Shown: positions 7,349 through 14,319 of the stretch, one piece after another
Position numbering within the stretch: position 1 is the first letter of the stretch
Layout of the letters: every line of letters begins with the position of its first letter
Assembly (NCBI GenBank): GCA_944383905.1
Contig: CALWRI010000004.1
Coordinates: 45,196 to 109,195, forward strand
Direction of reading: 5' to 3'
Source: an uncultured Christensenellaceae bacterium
GTDB taxonomy: Bacteria; Bacillota; Clostridia; Christensenellales; UBA3700
Length of the DNA: 64,000 bases
Position numbers and translations under genes: made by a program
The notes under the pieces: model-generated
Database searches by the model: none
Seen by the model: only the letters and a program-made list of their open reading frames with translations
Told to the model about the DNA's origin: nothing

Positions 7349-7450
7349 TGAAATTATTTCAAGATATTTTTTGCGCACTCAATCGCTATTCGTTTGTCTG
7401 AAATCTTCTGCGCTTTCAGCGCGCAGTCACACCGCGCGCCACAATTTACC

Positions 7451-7503
7451 AAAAAAACAGGTCCGAAACGGCGGTCGATACCGCATCGCCGTTTCGGGAC
7501 CTG
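7451..7503 (-). terminator. Terminator of the DtxR-type gene
   Basis: On the minus strand a stem of about 16 bp (CAGGTCCCGAAACGGCG with its complement, loop about 13 bases), followed by a run of seven T. Confidence 0.88.
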
Positions 7504-7531
7504 CAATCGCCTGAAGGTCTGCCGTGTGGAT

Positions 7532-7903
7532 TTACCCGAGTTTCTTGACGTAATTTTTCATCGCGCCGAAGCTCTCGTCGCTGATGATATGCTCTATCCT
7601 GCAAGCGTCGTTTTCCGCGGTCTCGTCGTTGACTCCGAGCACTTTGACGAGAAAGCTCTTGATGATCCTGTGTTTTTCGTATACCGAATTCGCCTTTTCG
7701 AGTCCTGCGGCGGTAAGCTCGATATATCCGTTTTCGTCGACGGTCAGATATCCCGCTTTTTTCAGAAGCGCCACCGCGCGGGAAATGCTGGGTTTTGAAT
7801 AATTGAGCTCGACGGCAAGGTCGATCGAACGCACGTTGCCCTGTTTGCTCTTGAGTCTCAAAATCGTTTCGAGATAATTTTCGCCGGATTCCTGGATCTT
7901 CAT
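7532..7903 (-). CDS. DtxR/MntR-family metal-dependent transcriptional repressor
   Basis: A 123-residue regulator with an N-terminal winged helix (VRSIDLAVELNYSKPSISRAV) and the metal-binding dimerisation helices, without the SH3 domain, as in MntR. Likely ligands by position are Glu12, His78, Cys101, Glu104 and His105. The CRIEH block has Cys where manganese-specific MntR has Glu, as in iron-sensing DtxR. Asn9 replaces the Asp/Met of those proteins. Iron sensing is therefore more likely than manganese, but this is inference. It has its own promoter and a strong terminator, and no transporter gene lies beside it. Confidence 0.85.
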   Translation of the reverse strand: MKIQESGENYLETILRLKSKQGNVRSIDLAVELNYSKPSISRAVALLKKAGYLTVDENGYIELTAAGLEKANSVYEKHRIIKSFLVKVLGVNDETAENDACRIEHIISDESFGAMKNYVKKLG

Positions 7904-7930
7904 ATATTCACCGCCATACGATATATAATT

Positions 7931-7959
7931 ATTTTATCATTCAAAGCGGTTTTTGACAA
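7931..7959 (-). promoter_or_regulatory. Promoter of the DtxR-type gene
   Basis: On the minus strand TTGTCA (7959-7954), 17-base spacer, TAAAAT (7936-7931), 27 bases before the ATG. No GTTAGC dyad is present here. Confidence 0.7.
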
Positions 7960-8032
7960 GCAATTGCAATATGCCCTTAACCGAGAATATGCGTTTGCGA
8001 CGCCGGCGACTTGCTTTTTGCTCGTTTTCAAA

Positions 8033-9013
8033 TCACAAAACGTCTCTCTTGTAAAACACGACGGAGCCTGCGACGGCGATCGCAGCCGCCGAAAACACGT
8101 TGACGAGATATATCAGAAAATCTGTTGCGGACGGGTTGGACCCGTTTTTGTACATGCCTGCGACGAGCCCGAAAACGGACGAGTCGAGAAATTTCATCCA
8201 CATACTTCCGTAGGCTCCGCTATTTCTGATAAACATTATAAACACGAATACGATCATAGCTCCGCAAAGAGGTATCACACAGTTGTGGAAAGCCGCGCTC
8301 GCAAAATACGCCGCCGTATATACAATCCAGAAATTCAGGATAACGGACAACATAGATATGATCGCGTATTCACCGAAACTGAACACGTTTATCCTGAACT
8401 GCGCCATAAGCCCTATTTCGGACGGGCCTCCCACCCCGCTCGCTATCAAAGCGTAAACGGTCTCGATCACGATGATCAGTGCCGAAAATGCGGCAAGACT
8501 AATCCCGTATCTCGAAAACAAAACCTTCAGTTTGTTCTCTCCCGAAGAATAAATCAGCTTTGCCGTGCCCGCCTGAAAGTCCCAGGTGATCAGCAACGCG
8601 CCTGCAATGACCGACATAAAATATACCAAAATAAACACGGGCTCGGAAAAATTGTCGAACATTGAGAATTTTGTAAACTTGCGTGACCCCTCATAACTCG
8701 CTATCGTATCGTATTCCGTCCCCGTTGAATAGAGATATTCGTACCATAACAGCTTAATAAGTTTATCTTCGTATTCTTCGTCATCCTTACCCAAAAACGA
8801 GATCTCAAAACGCGTCTTTTCCAGTAGCGACTCAAGCTCTTCCATCGACGAGTATTCCTGTATTTCCGGGACAAAATGCGACACAGTGTATATATTGTTG
8901 TCATAAAATTCTCCGTCCGTCACCATCATATATCCTGAAATGGCAATCCCGATGATTACGGGCAACAGAAACAGCAGATATTTTCTTGTAAAAAAATACT
9001 TAACGTGCTTCAT
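8033..9013 (-). CDS. ABC-2-type transporter permease
   Basis: A 326-residue integral membrane protein. The first helix (about 12-31) is followed by a large extracytoplasmic loop (about 32-125), then five more helices to residue 321, the layout of ABC-2 permeases. It contains GALLITWDFQAGTAKLIYSS, typical of the cytoplasmic coupling region in this family. It overlaps the ATPase gene by 14 bases and forms the exporter with it. The cargo is unknown; the linked lipoproteins suggest a role at the envelope or in self-protection. Confidence 0.8.
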   Translation of the reverse strand: MKHVKYFFTRKYLLFLLPVIIGIAISGYMMVTDGEFYDNNIYTVSHFVPEIQEYSSMEELESLLEKTRFEISFLGKDDEEYEDKLIKLLWYEYLYSTGTEYDTIASYEGSRKFTKFSMFDNFSEPVFILVYFMSVIAGALLITWDFQAGTAKLIYSSGENKLKVLFSRYGISLAAFSALIIVIETVYALIASGVGGPSEIGLMAQFRINVFSFGEYAIISMLSVILNFWIVYTAAYFASAAFHNCVIPLCGAMIVFVFIMFIRNSGAYGSMWMKFLDSSVFGLVAGMYKNGSNPSATDFLIYLVNVFSAAAIAVAGSVVFYKRDVL

Positions 9014-9869
9014 CTTTCCGCTCCATGATCCTATATTTTCCTTCCACGGTATCGGTGGTTTCCTTGACGCTCAAAAAATCGCAACCGAGTATCGCATTAA
9101 GAAATTTAAGTCTTTCGTCTTCGTTTTCAAATGCGACCTCAAACGTCTTTGCGCTCTTGTCGCAAACATTACTCTCAAATTTGCGGACGATGGCGTCAGC
9201 GCAATCGGCGTCTTTCATTTCCACCCTGTAAAGTCTTTTTCCAAACTTTTCCAGATCTTCGTTTTTGAACACTTTGCCGTCTTTGAGAAGATAATATCTG
9301 TCGCAAAGCGCGCCTGAATGTTCAAGCATATGGCTTGTCAGGATCAGACACGCTCCGCTTTTCCTGCAAGTGTCCAGCAGCTCATCGGCTTTGTCGAGCG
9401 AAAGCACGTCGAGCCCGTTGAACGGCTCGTCGAGCAATACGAGTTTTTTGCCCTTTACGCATGCCGTCAGTATGCCGAGCTTTTGTCTCATTCCCGCCGA
9501 ATACGTCCTGACTCTTTTGTCTATAAAATCTTCGACTCCGAGAATTTTAATATACTGTTCCGCAGACGAGAGGTCGTTGCAGAAAAATTTCAGGTTTTCT
9601 CTCCCCGTCATGTCTTTATAAAACGAGGGCACGTCGATCATCACGCCAACTTCTTTCAGCACGGAACAATCCTTGACGGGAGACCTGCCGTCGATGAGAA
9701 GCTCTCCTCCGAACGACGCAAGCCCGGCAGCACATTTGAGAAACGTGGTTTTACCACTGCCGTTAGCACCGAAAATGCCGACGATCTGACCTCTTTCCGC
9801 TTCGAGATCCACGCCTTTCAGCACATCCTTTTTCCTGTAAGATTTGGTAAGTTTGCTTGTTGTTATCAT
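9000..9869 (-). CDS. ABC transporter ATP-binding protein
   Basis: A 289-residue ATPase partner of the permease just downstream. Walker A is GANGSGKT (35-42), the signature is YSAGMRQK in place of LSGGQ, Walker B is LVLLDEPF and the switch His is in TSHMLEH. The C-terminal 80 residues form the extra domain seen in antibiotic/bacteriocin-type ABC-2 ATPases. The start overlaps the end of the lipoprotein gene by 4 bases (ATGA), so the three genes are coupled. A truncated second copy of its first 35 codons lies at 11740-11844. Confidence 0.93.
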   Translation of the reverse strand: MITTSKLTKSYRKKDVLKGVDLEAERGQIVGIFGANGSGKTTFLKCAAGLASFGGELLIDGRSPVKDCSVLKEVGVMIDVPSFYKDMTGRENLKFFCNDLSSAEQYIKILGVEDFIDKRVRTYSAGMRQKLGILTACVKGKKLVLLDEPFNGLDVLSLDKADELLDTCRKSGACLILTSHMLEHSGALCDRYYLLKDGKVFKNEDLEKFGKRLYRVEMKDADCADAIVRKFESNVCDKSAKTFEVAFENEDERLKFLNAILGCDFLSVKETTDTVEGKYRIMERKDEAR

Positions 9870-10537
9870 TCTGCCTGCTCCATATCTATGACGATGCTCT
9901 GCGTATCGTCGACGTATTTTATCTTTACGCGGACATAGACTTTTTCGTAACTTTCATAAATTACGGCGGCAATCGAAAACTCGTTTTCGTCTATATCGTA
10001 ATTGCGGAATATCTCTTTGAGTTCATTCCATCCGTATGCGACGGGATAAGACTCTCCTTTGTCAAAACCGTCGATGCGCATATACAGATTGTTTTCATCT
10101 TCAAAGTCTCCGGTAAGAAAATTCTCCGCCCATACTAAAAAACTGTTTTCCCGATCCGAAAAAGCGACACTATGCGAAAACGACAAATAGTTATTTCCGC
10201 TTTTAACTATATATCCGACGTTCATATCTCCGAAGTCGAACCAATACGCGCTCTCTCCTTCACCGTAGCGCGTGACTTCCTCATCGGTGTATCTGACGGT
10301 AAACCGTCCGATATAATACGGCGACGACATAAAACTTTCGATCATCTTTTTCTCTTCGCTTTCGTTGAGTCTGAAGCCTTTTGAAGTTGATTCGACAACG
10401 GTTGCGGAGCAAATCTTCTCTTTGCAGACGTCGACCGTGATTTTCGTCTCGAAAGGCACTTCGTATATGTCGTCGCACGCGCACACGCATGCAGCCGTCA
10501 ATACCAAAACGATAAAAACACAAACAAACTTTTTCAT
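9766..10537. repeat. 772-bp direct repeat, copy A
   Basis: Holds the complete lipoprotein gene and the first 35 codons of the intact ABC ATPase. It matches 11741-12512 at a constant offset of 1975 bases with about seven mismatches, roughly 99% identity. The breakpoints are exactly at the lipoprotein ATG on one side and just before the Walker A codons on the other. Confidence 0.93.
9866..10537 (-). CDS. Lipoprotein of unknown function, copy A
   Basis: A 223-residue lipoprotein; its signal peptide ends at Cys17 or Cys21 (LTAACVCAC). The mature part is acidic and beta-rich, with no family I recognise. It differs from copy B (11841-12512) by only two residues in the shared 223: Leu11 instead of Phe and Lys39 instead of Gly. 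The ATG follows the stop of the upstream papain-like gene without a gap (TAA-ATG) and has no ribosome binding site of its own, so it depends on coupling. It overlaps the ATPase by 4 bases and is probably an accessory to that ABC exporter. Confidence 0.82.
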   Translation of the reverse strand: MKKFVCVFIVLVLTAACVCACDDIYEVPFETKITVDVCKEKICSATVVESTSKGFRLNESEEKKMIESFMSSPYYIGRFTVRYTDEEVTRYGEGESAYWFDFGDMNVGYIVKSGNNYLSFSHSVAFSDRENSFLVWAENFLTGDFEDENNLYMRIDGFDKGESYPVAYGWNELKEIFRNYDIDENEFSIAAVIYESYEKVYVRVKIKYVDDTQSIVIDMEQAE

Positions 10538-11566
10538 TTAATCAGACCAATCAATATATTGAATATTAGACATTCTTGCTTCATCGGTAATTATAAACAC
10601 GCTATCCATTTCGCTCGGTTCAGCATTTTCCCATCCGTTTGAAAAAGTAAAAGCGTAAATGTTCTCTTGTCTGCTGACCCCCCATAATGCGTACCATGGT
10701 TTGATTTTGTAATTTGCATTATATGTAATGCTACCTGACACAGCTATTTTATGCGCAATATTCTCTATCTCGCCCTCATCAGACAAACTAAAATTGTTAA
10801 TATTAACAATTACAACCGGTATACTATCCATTATTGTTTCAGCTATTTCATTCAAATAGTCTTTTTCTGCGTCTTTATTTCCATCTGCATAAATATATCC
10901 TTTATCTACTACCGGAAATGAAATGTCCTGCATTTCTAAATATTCTAACAAAATCGGCTTTACTTGACTGTCGGGAGTACCATGCATATTATATGTGCCG
11001 ATATTTTCATCCTCGGAAATCGGATTGCCATACCTGTTCCCGAAAACATCATAAGAAATGTCATACAAATCTTTAAAAATAGCATTGCAGTCCCTTTCTT
11101 CAATTAATGGTTCTCCCATATCGTTTTCCAACCGTGATACAAAATCTATCATGATTGTCATTGCAACAAGAGAACAAGTTCCTGTTATCGTTCGATCATT
11201 ATAATATTCATTCTTCAAATGATAGTTTAAAGATCCTTGACCCAGATTCCTTATATATAAATATCCGACATTTTTTCTGGAAACCGAAATATTAAACGGG
11301 TCATGGTCTCTGCGTGAAATTATATTCCATATTTTTCCCGTAATATCGCTTTCGTCGTTTTTATCCGCAATGAAATAATGTGAACCCGAGAAATTAACCT
11401 CATATCCATGATATTTAGTATCACAATTTTCTTGAGAAACGTCCAACCGATCTGCATTATAATTTTGTTGTGATGGTTTCATGCCCTTTATGCACCCAAC
11501 ACAAACCAAACAAAATAAAATGACTATAAAAACAGAAATAACCAAATAAGCTTTTTGCTTTTTCAT
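10538..11566 (-). CDS. Lipoprotein with papain/C39-like cysteine peptidase fold, AT-rich
   Basis: A 342-residue lipoprotein (lipobox VGC, Cys25). The mature part has features of a papain-like domain: candidate nucleophile Cys131 in GTCSLVAM at the start of a helix, candidate His272 in AHKIAVSG, and Asn310 in FSNGW. The order Cys-His-Asn is that of C39-like peptidases; activity is not proven. It is clearly more AT-rich in composition and codons (many ATA, AAT, TTA) than its neighbours. It has its own consensus promoter and an operator-like dyad. It sits precisely between the duplicated lipoprotein copies, which suggests acquisition by transfer. Confidence 0.65.
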   Translation of the reverse strand: MKKQKAYLVISVFIVILFCLVCVGCIKGMKPSQQNYNADRLDVSQENCDTKYHGYEVNFSGSHYFIADKNDESDITGKIWNIISRRDHDPFNISVSRKNVGYLYIRNLGQGSLNYHLKNEYYNDRTITGTCSLVAMTIMIDFVSRLENDMGEPLIEERDCNAIFKDLYDISYDVFGNRYGNPISEDENIGTYNMHGTPDSQVKPILLEYLEMQDISFPVVDKGYIYADGNKDAEKDYLNEIAETIMDSIPVVIVNINNFSLSDEGEIENIAHKIAVSGSITYNANYKIKPWYALWGVSRQENIYAFTFSNGWENAEPSEMDSVFIITDEARMSNIQYIDWSD

Positions 11567-11585
11567 ACCCCCTCCTCATAATAAA

Positions 11586-11600
11586 TTCTACAACGTAGAA
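11586..11600. promoter_or_regulatory. Operator-like dyad TTCTAC-N3-GTAGAA
   Basis: Perfect 6+3+6 palindrome 5-19 bases after the predicted transcription start of the papain-like gene and before its GGAGG ribosome binding site. A repressor bound here would block transcription. No cognate regulator is encoded next to it. Confidence 0.6.
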
Positions 11601-11611
11601 CTTACATTTTT

Positions 11612-11640
11612 ATTATAATGCGTGTTCTCAACCTTGTCAA
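11612..11640 (-). promoter_or_regulatory. Consensus promoter of the papain-like lipoprotein gene
   Basis: On the minus strand TTGACA (11640-11635), 17-base spacer, TATAAT (11617-11612), perfect in both boxes. It can also drive lipoprotein copy A, the ATPase and the permease. Confidence 0.88.
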
Positions 11641-11709
11641 GATGCTATTTTTAACATTAATACCGAAACGCAAAATTAAGATTAACGTACACAATGCTGC
11701 TTTTTTCTA

Positions 11710-11844
11710 TTATGCGGGCAACGGCAGACGCCTGTCTGTTGCACCGAAAATGCCGACGATCCGACCTCTTTCCGCTTCGAGATCCACGCCTTTCAGCACA
11801 TCCTTTTTCCTGTAAGATTTGGTAAGTTTGCTTGTTGTTATCAT
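11710..11844 (-). pseudogene. Truncated duplicate of the ABC ATPase 5' end
   Basis: The first 34 codons are those of the ATPase at 9000-9869 with one change (Gln28 to Arg). After the codon for Ala35, immediately before the Walker A glycine-lysine loop, the sequence breaks off and a new frame adds nine residues before TAA at 11712-11710. It cannot bind ATP. It begins with the same 4-base overlap with lipoprotein copy B as the intact gene has with copy A, so it is a remnant of duplication. Confidence 0.85.
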
Positions 11845-12512
11845 TCTGCCTGCTCCATATCTATGACGATGCTCTGCGTATCGTCGACGTATTTTATCTT
11901 TACGCGGACATAGACTTTTTCGTAACTTTCATAAATTACGGCGGCAATCGAAAACTCGTTTTCGTCTATATCGTAATTGCGGAATATCTCTTTGAGTTCA
12001 TTCCATCCGTATGCGACGGGATAAGACTCTCCTTTGTCAAAACCGTCGATGCGCATATACAGATTGTTTTCATCTTCAAAGTCTCCGGTAAGAAAATTCT
12101 CCGCCCATACTAAAAAACTGTTTTCCCGATCCGAAAAAGCGACACTATGCGAAAACGACAAATAGTTATTTCCGCTTTTAACTATATATCCGACGTTCAT
12201 ATCTCCGAAGTCGAACCAATACGCGCTCTCTCCTTCACCGTAGCGCGTGACTTCCTCATCGGTGTATCTGACGGTAAACCGTCCGATATAATACGGCGAC
12301 GACATAAAACTTTCGATCATCTTTTTCTCTTCGCTTTCGTTGAGTCTGAAGCCTTTTGAAGTTGATTCGACAACGGTTGCGGAGCAAATCTTTTCTCCGC
12401 AGACGTCGACCGTGATTTTCGTCTCGAAAGGCACTTCGTATATGTCGTCGCACGCGCACACACATGCCGCCGTCAATACAAAAACGATAAAAACACAAAC
12501 AAACTTTTTCAT
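11741..12512. repeat. 772-bp direct repeat, copy B
   Basis: Second copy of 9766-10537. It contains lipoprotein copy B and the ATPase fragment. Between the copies lie 1203 bases of unrelated AT-richer DNA holding the papain-like gene. Confidence 0.93.
11841..12512 (-). CDS. Lipoprotein of unknown function, copy B
   Basis: Nearly identical twin of the lipoprotein at 9866-10537, 223 residues, with the same signal peptide and mature domain. The start at 12512 is preceded by AGGGG/AAAGAG, unlike copy A. This copy therefore probably keeps the ancestral promoter and ribosome binding site, while its downstream ATPase was cut to a fragment. In-frame codons continue upstream to 12635 but lie before the ribosome binding site and are not part of the protein. 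Confidence 0.82.
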   Translation of the reverse strand: MKKFVCVFIVFVLTAACVCACDDIYEVPFETKITVDVCGEKICSATVVESTSKGFRLNESEEKKMIESFMSSPYYIGRFTVRYTDEEVTRYGEGESAYWFDFGDMNVGYIVKSGNNYLSFSHSVAFSDRENSFLVWAENFLTGDFEDENNLYMRIDGFDKGESYPVAYGWNELKEIFRNYDIDENEFSIAAVIYESYEKVYVRVKIKYVDDTQSIVIDMEQAE

Positions 12513-12775
12513 ATCTCTTTCCCCTTTCATATCTGTCCGATTTATTTTGCAAAGCGACCGCAAACCGCATTTCATCCGTGCCGACTCGATTTGCAGGAAA
12601 CAAAAAAAACGATCCCTGCGCTTGCTTCCCGACAAAACGCGGACGCATCATCTCCCGCGCTTTATATTTGTCGCACAATAGAGAGTAAACGGTAGTACAC
12701 CAAAATGATTTTGAAAAACTTTGTAAAACGCGCCCCCTCTCTTTCGGCGATTCCTCAAACGGAATCCCTGTTTTT

Positions 12776-12804
12776 AGAATAAAATGTTTTTCACTCCTTG
12801 TCAA
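12776..12804 (-). promoter_or_regulatory. Promoter upstream of lipoprotein copy B
   Basis: On the minus strand TTGACA (12804-12799), 17-base spacer, TATTCT (12781-12776). The gene starts about 260 bases further on. Confidence 0.65.
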
Positions 12805-12852
12805 TACGCTTTCAAGAAACCCTTTTCTTAAAATACAAAAAAAAAATTAGCA

Positions 12853-12881
12853 TTGACAACGCAGTTTTCTTATTTTATAAT
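12853..12881 (+). promoter_or_regulatory. Consensus promoter of the rubrerythrin operon
   Basis: TTGACA (12853-12858), 17-base spacer, TATAAT (12876-12881). A GC-rich partial dyad (CCCGGGATCGGG) follows at 12890-12901 and could be a regulatory site; no clear PerR box is seen. Confidence 0.88.
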
Positions 12882-12921
12882 GATTTTGACCCGGGATCGG
12901 GATCATAAAAGGAGAAAAACT

Positions 12922-13458
12922 ATGGATATCAAAGGCACGAAAACCGAACAGAACCTGATGACCGCTTTCGCAGGCGAATCGCAGGCAAGAAACAAGTATA
13001 CTTATTACGCTTCGAAGGCGAAAAAAGACGGCTATGTCCAGATCGCGAATTTCTTTGAGGAAACCGCAAACAACGAAAAGGAGCACGCGAAGATATGGTT
13101 CAAACTCCTGCACGGCGGCATAGGCGCAACGACGGAAAACCTGAAAGACGCCGCAGTGGGCGAAAACTACGAATGGACGGATATGTACGCTACTTTCGCG
13201 AAAGAAGCGCGTGAAGAAGGATTTGAAGACATAGCAAAGCTCTTTGACGGCGTCGCGGCTATCGAGAAGGAGCACGAAGAGAGATACCTCGCTCTGCTCG
13301 CAAACATAGAAAAAGGCGAAGTCTTCAAAAAGGCGGGCGAAAACGAATGGATCTGCACCAACTGCGGTCACATCCACGTCGGCAAGGAAGCGCCCGAAGT
13401 ATGCCCCGTCTGCGCTCATCCGCAAGCATATTTCCAACTAAGAAGCAAAAACTATTGA
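12922..13458 (+). CDS. rbr: Rubrerythrin
   Basis: Cytoplasmic non-haem diiron peroxidase that reduces hydrogen peroxide with electrons from NADH through rubredoxin-type carriers. The 178 residues start with the four-helix ferritin-like domain; likely iron ligands lie in GESQARNKY (Glu19), NEKEH (52-55) and EKEH (115-118). A C-terminal rubredoxin domain has CTNC (145, 148) and CPVC (161, 164). The ATG at 12922 has AAGGAG upstream. It is the first gene of an operon with the flavin/rubredoxin protein one base downstream, its probable electron donor. Confidence 0.95.
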   Translation: MDIKGTKTEQNLMTAFAGESQARNKYTYYASKAKKDGYVQIANFFEETANNEKEHAKIWFKLLHGGIGATTENLKDAAVGENYEWTDMYATFAKEAREEGFEDIAKLFDGVAAIEKEHEERYLALLANIEKGEVFKKAGENEWICTNCGHIHVGKEAPEVCPVCAHPQAYFQLRSKNY

Positions 13459-13459
13459 T

Positions 13460-14092
13460 ATGAACAATTCGGCTTTCCGCGCGTTAAGTTACGGCGTCTA
13501 TGTGTTGAGCACTTGGGACAACGGCAGACCTACCGGTTGCACCGTCAACAGCGTTGTGCAGATTACGTCCTCCCCTGCCACCGTCGCCGTCAGCGTAAAC
13601 AAAAACAACTATACGCACGAGTGTATAGAAAGGAGCGGAAACTTTGCAATAAGCGTTCTGCACGAGCAATCCGACCCTTCGATAATCGGGACGTTCGGCT
13701 TCTCGTCGGGCAGGGACACGGATAAATTCGACAAGGTCGACTATTCCGTCAAAGGTATGCTGCCGGTCGTAAACAACGCGGCGGCATACATTGTATGCGA
13801 AGTTGAGAAAACGCTTGAAACAGACACGCACACGGTATTTTTGGGAAAAGTCACCGACGCGGACGTACTCGAAAACAAGCCGCCGATGACTTACTCTTAT
13901 TACCACAACGTGATCAAAGGCAAGACGGCGAAAAACGCTCCCACCTATATCGAAGAAAAAGCGGAAAAAGGCAAATGGGTCTGCTCCATATGCGGATACG
14001 TCTACGACGGAGAGACTCCTTTCGAGGACCTTCCCGACGACTTCAGATGCCCCGTCTGCAAACAACCCAAATCCGCGTTCGTCAAAAAATAA
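13460..14092 (+). CDS. Flavin reductase-like/rubredoxin fusion (high-molecular-weight rubredoxin)
   Basis: A 210-residue fusion of an FMN-binding flavin-reductase-like domain (about 1-150, with [17 protein letters not shown]) and a C-terminal rubredoxin ([10 protein letters not shown] and [11 protein letters not shown]). This is the layout of clostridial Hrb, which passes electrons from NAD(P)H to rubrerythrin or flavodiiron proteins. It begins one base after the rbr stop, so the two products probably act as an electron-transfer pair in peroxide reduction. A terminator follows. Confidence 0.9.
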   Translation: MNNSAFRALSYGVYVLSTWDNGRPTGCTVNSVVQITSSPATVAVSVNKNNYTHECIERSGNFAISVLHEQSDPSIIGTFGFSSGRDTDKFDKVDYSVKGMLPVVNNAAAYIVCEVEKTLETDTHTVFLGKVTDADVLENKPPMTYSYYHNVIKGKTAKNAPTYIEEKAEKGKWVCSICGYVYDGETPFEDLPDDFRCPVCKQPKSAFVKK

Positions 14093-14115
14093 TACCCACC
14101 GCAATGCGCGGCAAT

Positions 14116-14151
14116 CTGCCTCTCTCCTCATTGGAAAGGGGCGGTTTTTTT
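14116..14151 (+). terminator. Terminator of the rbr operon
   Basis: A 12-bp imperfect stem (CTGCCTCTCTCC / GGAAAGGGGCGG, with G-U pairs and one mismatch) followed by seven T. Confidence 0.7.
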
Positions 14152-14230
14152 ATTCGGATATATGGACGATCCGTATACGACGCAGTCCTTTTTCCTTTCA
14201 AAAAATCCATATTTTGCCCCTCTGTTTTAT

Positions 14231-14259
14231 TTGACTGTTTTTGCGCGCGGTAATATAAT
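14231..14259 (+). promoter_or_regulatory. Promoter of the AEC transporter gene
   Basis: TTGACT (14231-14236), 17-base spacer, TATAAT (14254-14259). Confidence 0.8.
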
Positions 14260-14319
14260 ACCTTTGGTCTATCAAGGATACGAGCGCGCCGCGTCTCAAT
14301 CGGGCGCAGAGAGGATATT

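Larger units (their letters stand above)
12513..12921. other. Divergent intergenic region with a long leader
   Basis: Holds the leftward promoter at 12776-12804, which gives a leader of about 260 bases before lipoprotein copy B, and the rightward rubrerythrin promoter. The leader contains a 6-bp hairpin (GATTCC / GGAATC, near 12747-12764) but no riboswitch class that I recognise, and no convincing gene. Confidence 0.5.

Noticed and set aside
9766..12512. Insertion sequence or transposon causing the duplication
   Set aside because: No transposase, terminal inverted repeats or short target-site duplications were seen at the repeat borders.
12513..12635. Longer start for lipoprotein copy B
   Set aside because: The extra 41 residues would remove the signal peptide from the N-terminus, and the ribosome binding site lies directly before 12512.
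12513..12772. Riboswitch in the long leader of lipoprotein copy B
   Set aside because: Only one short hairpin was found and no conserved core of a known class could be recognised.
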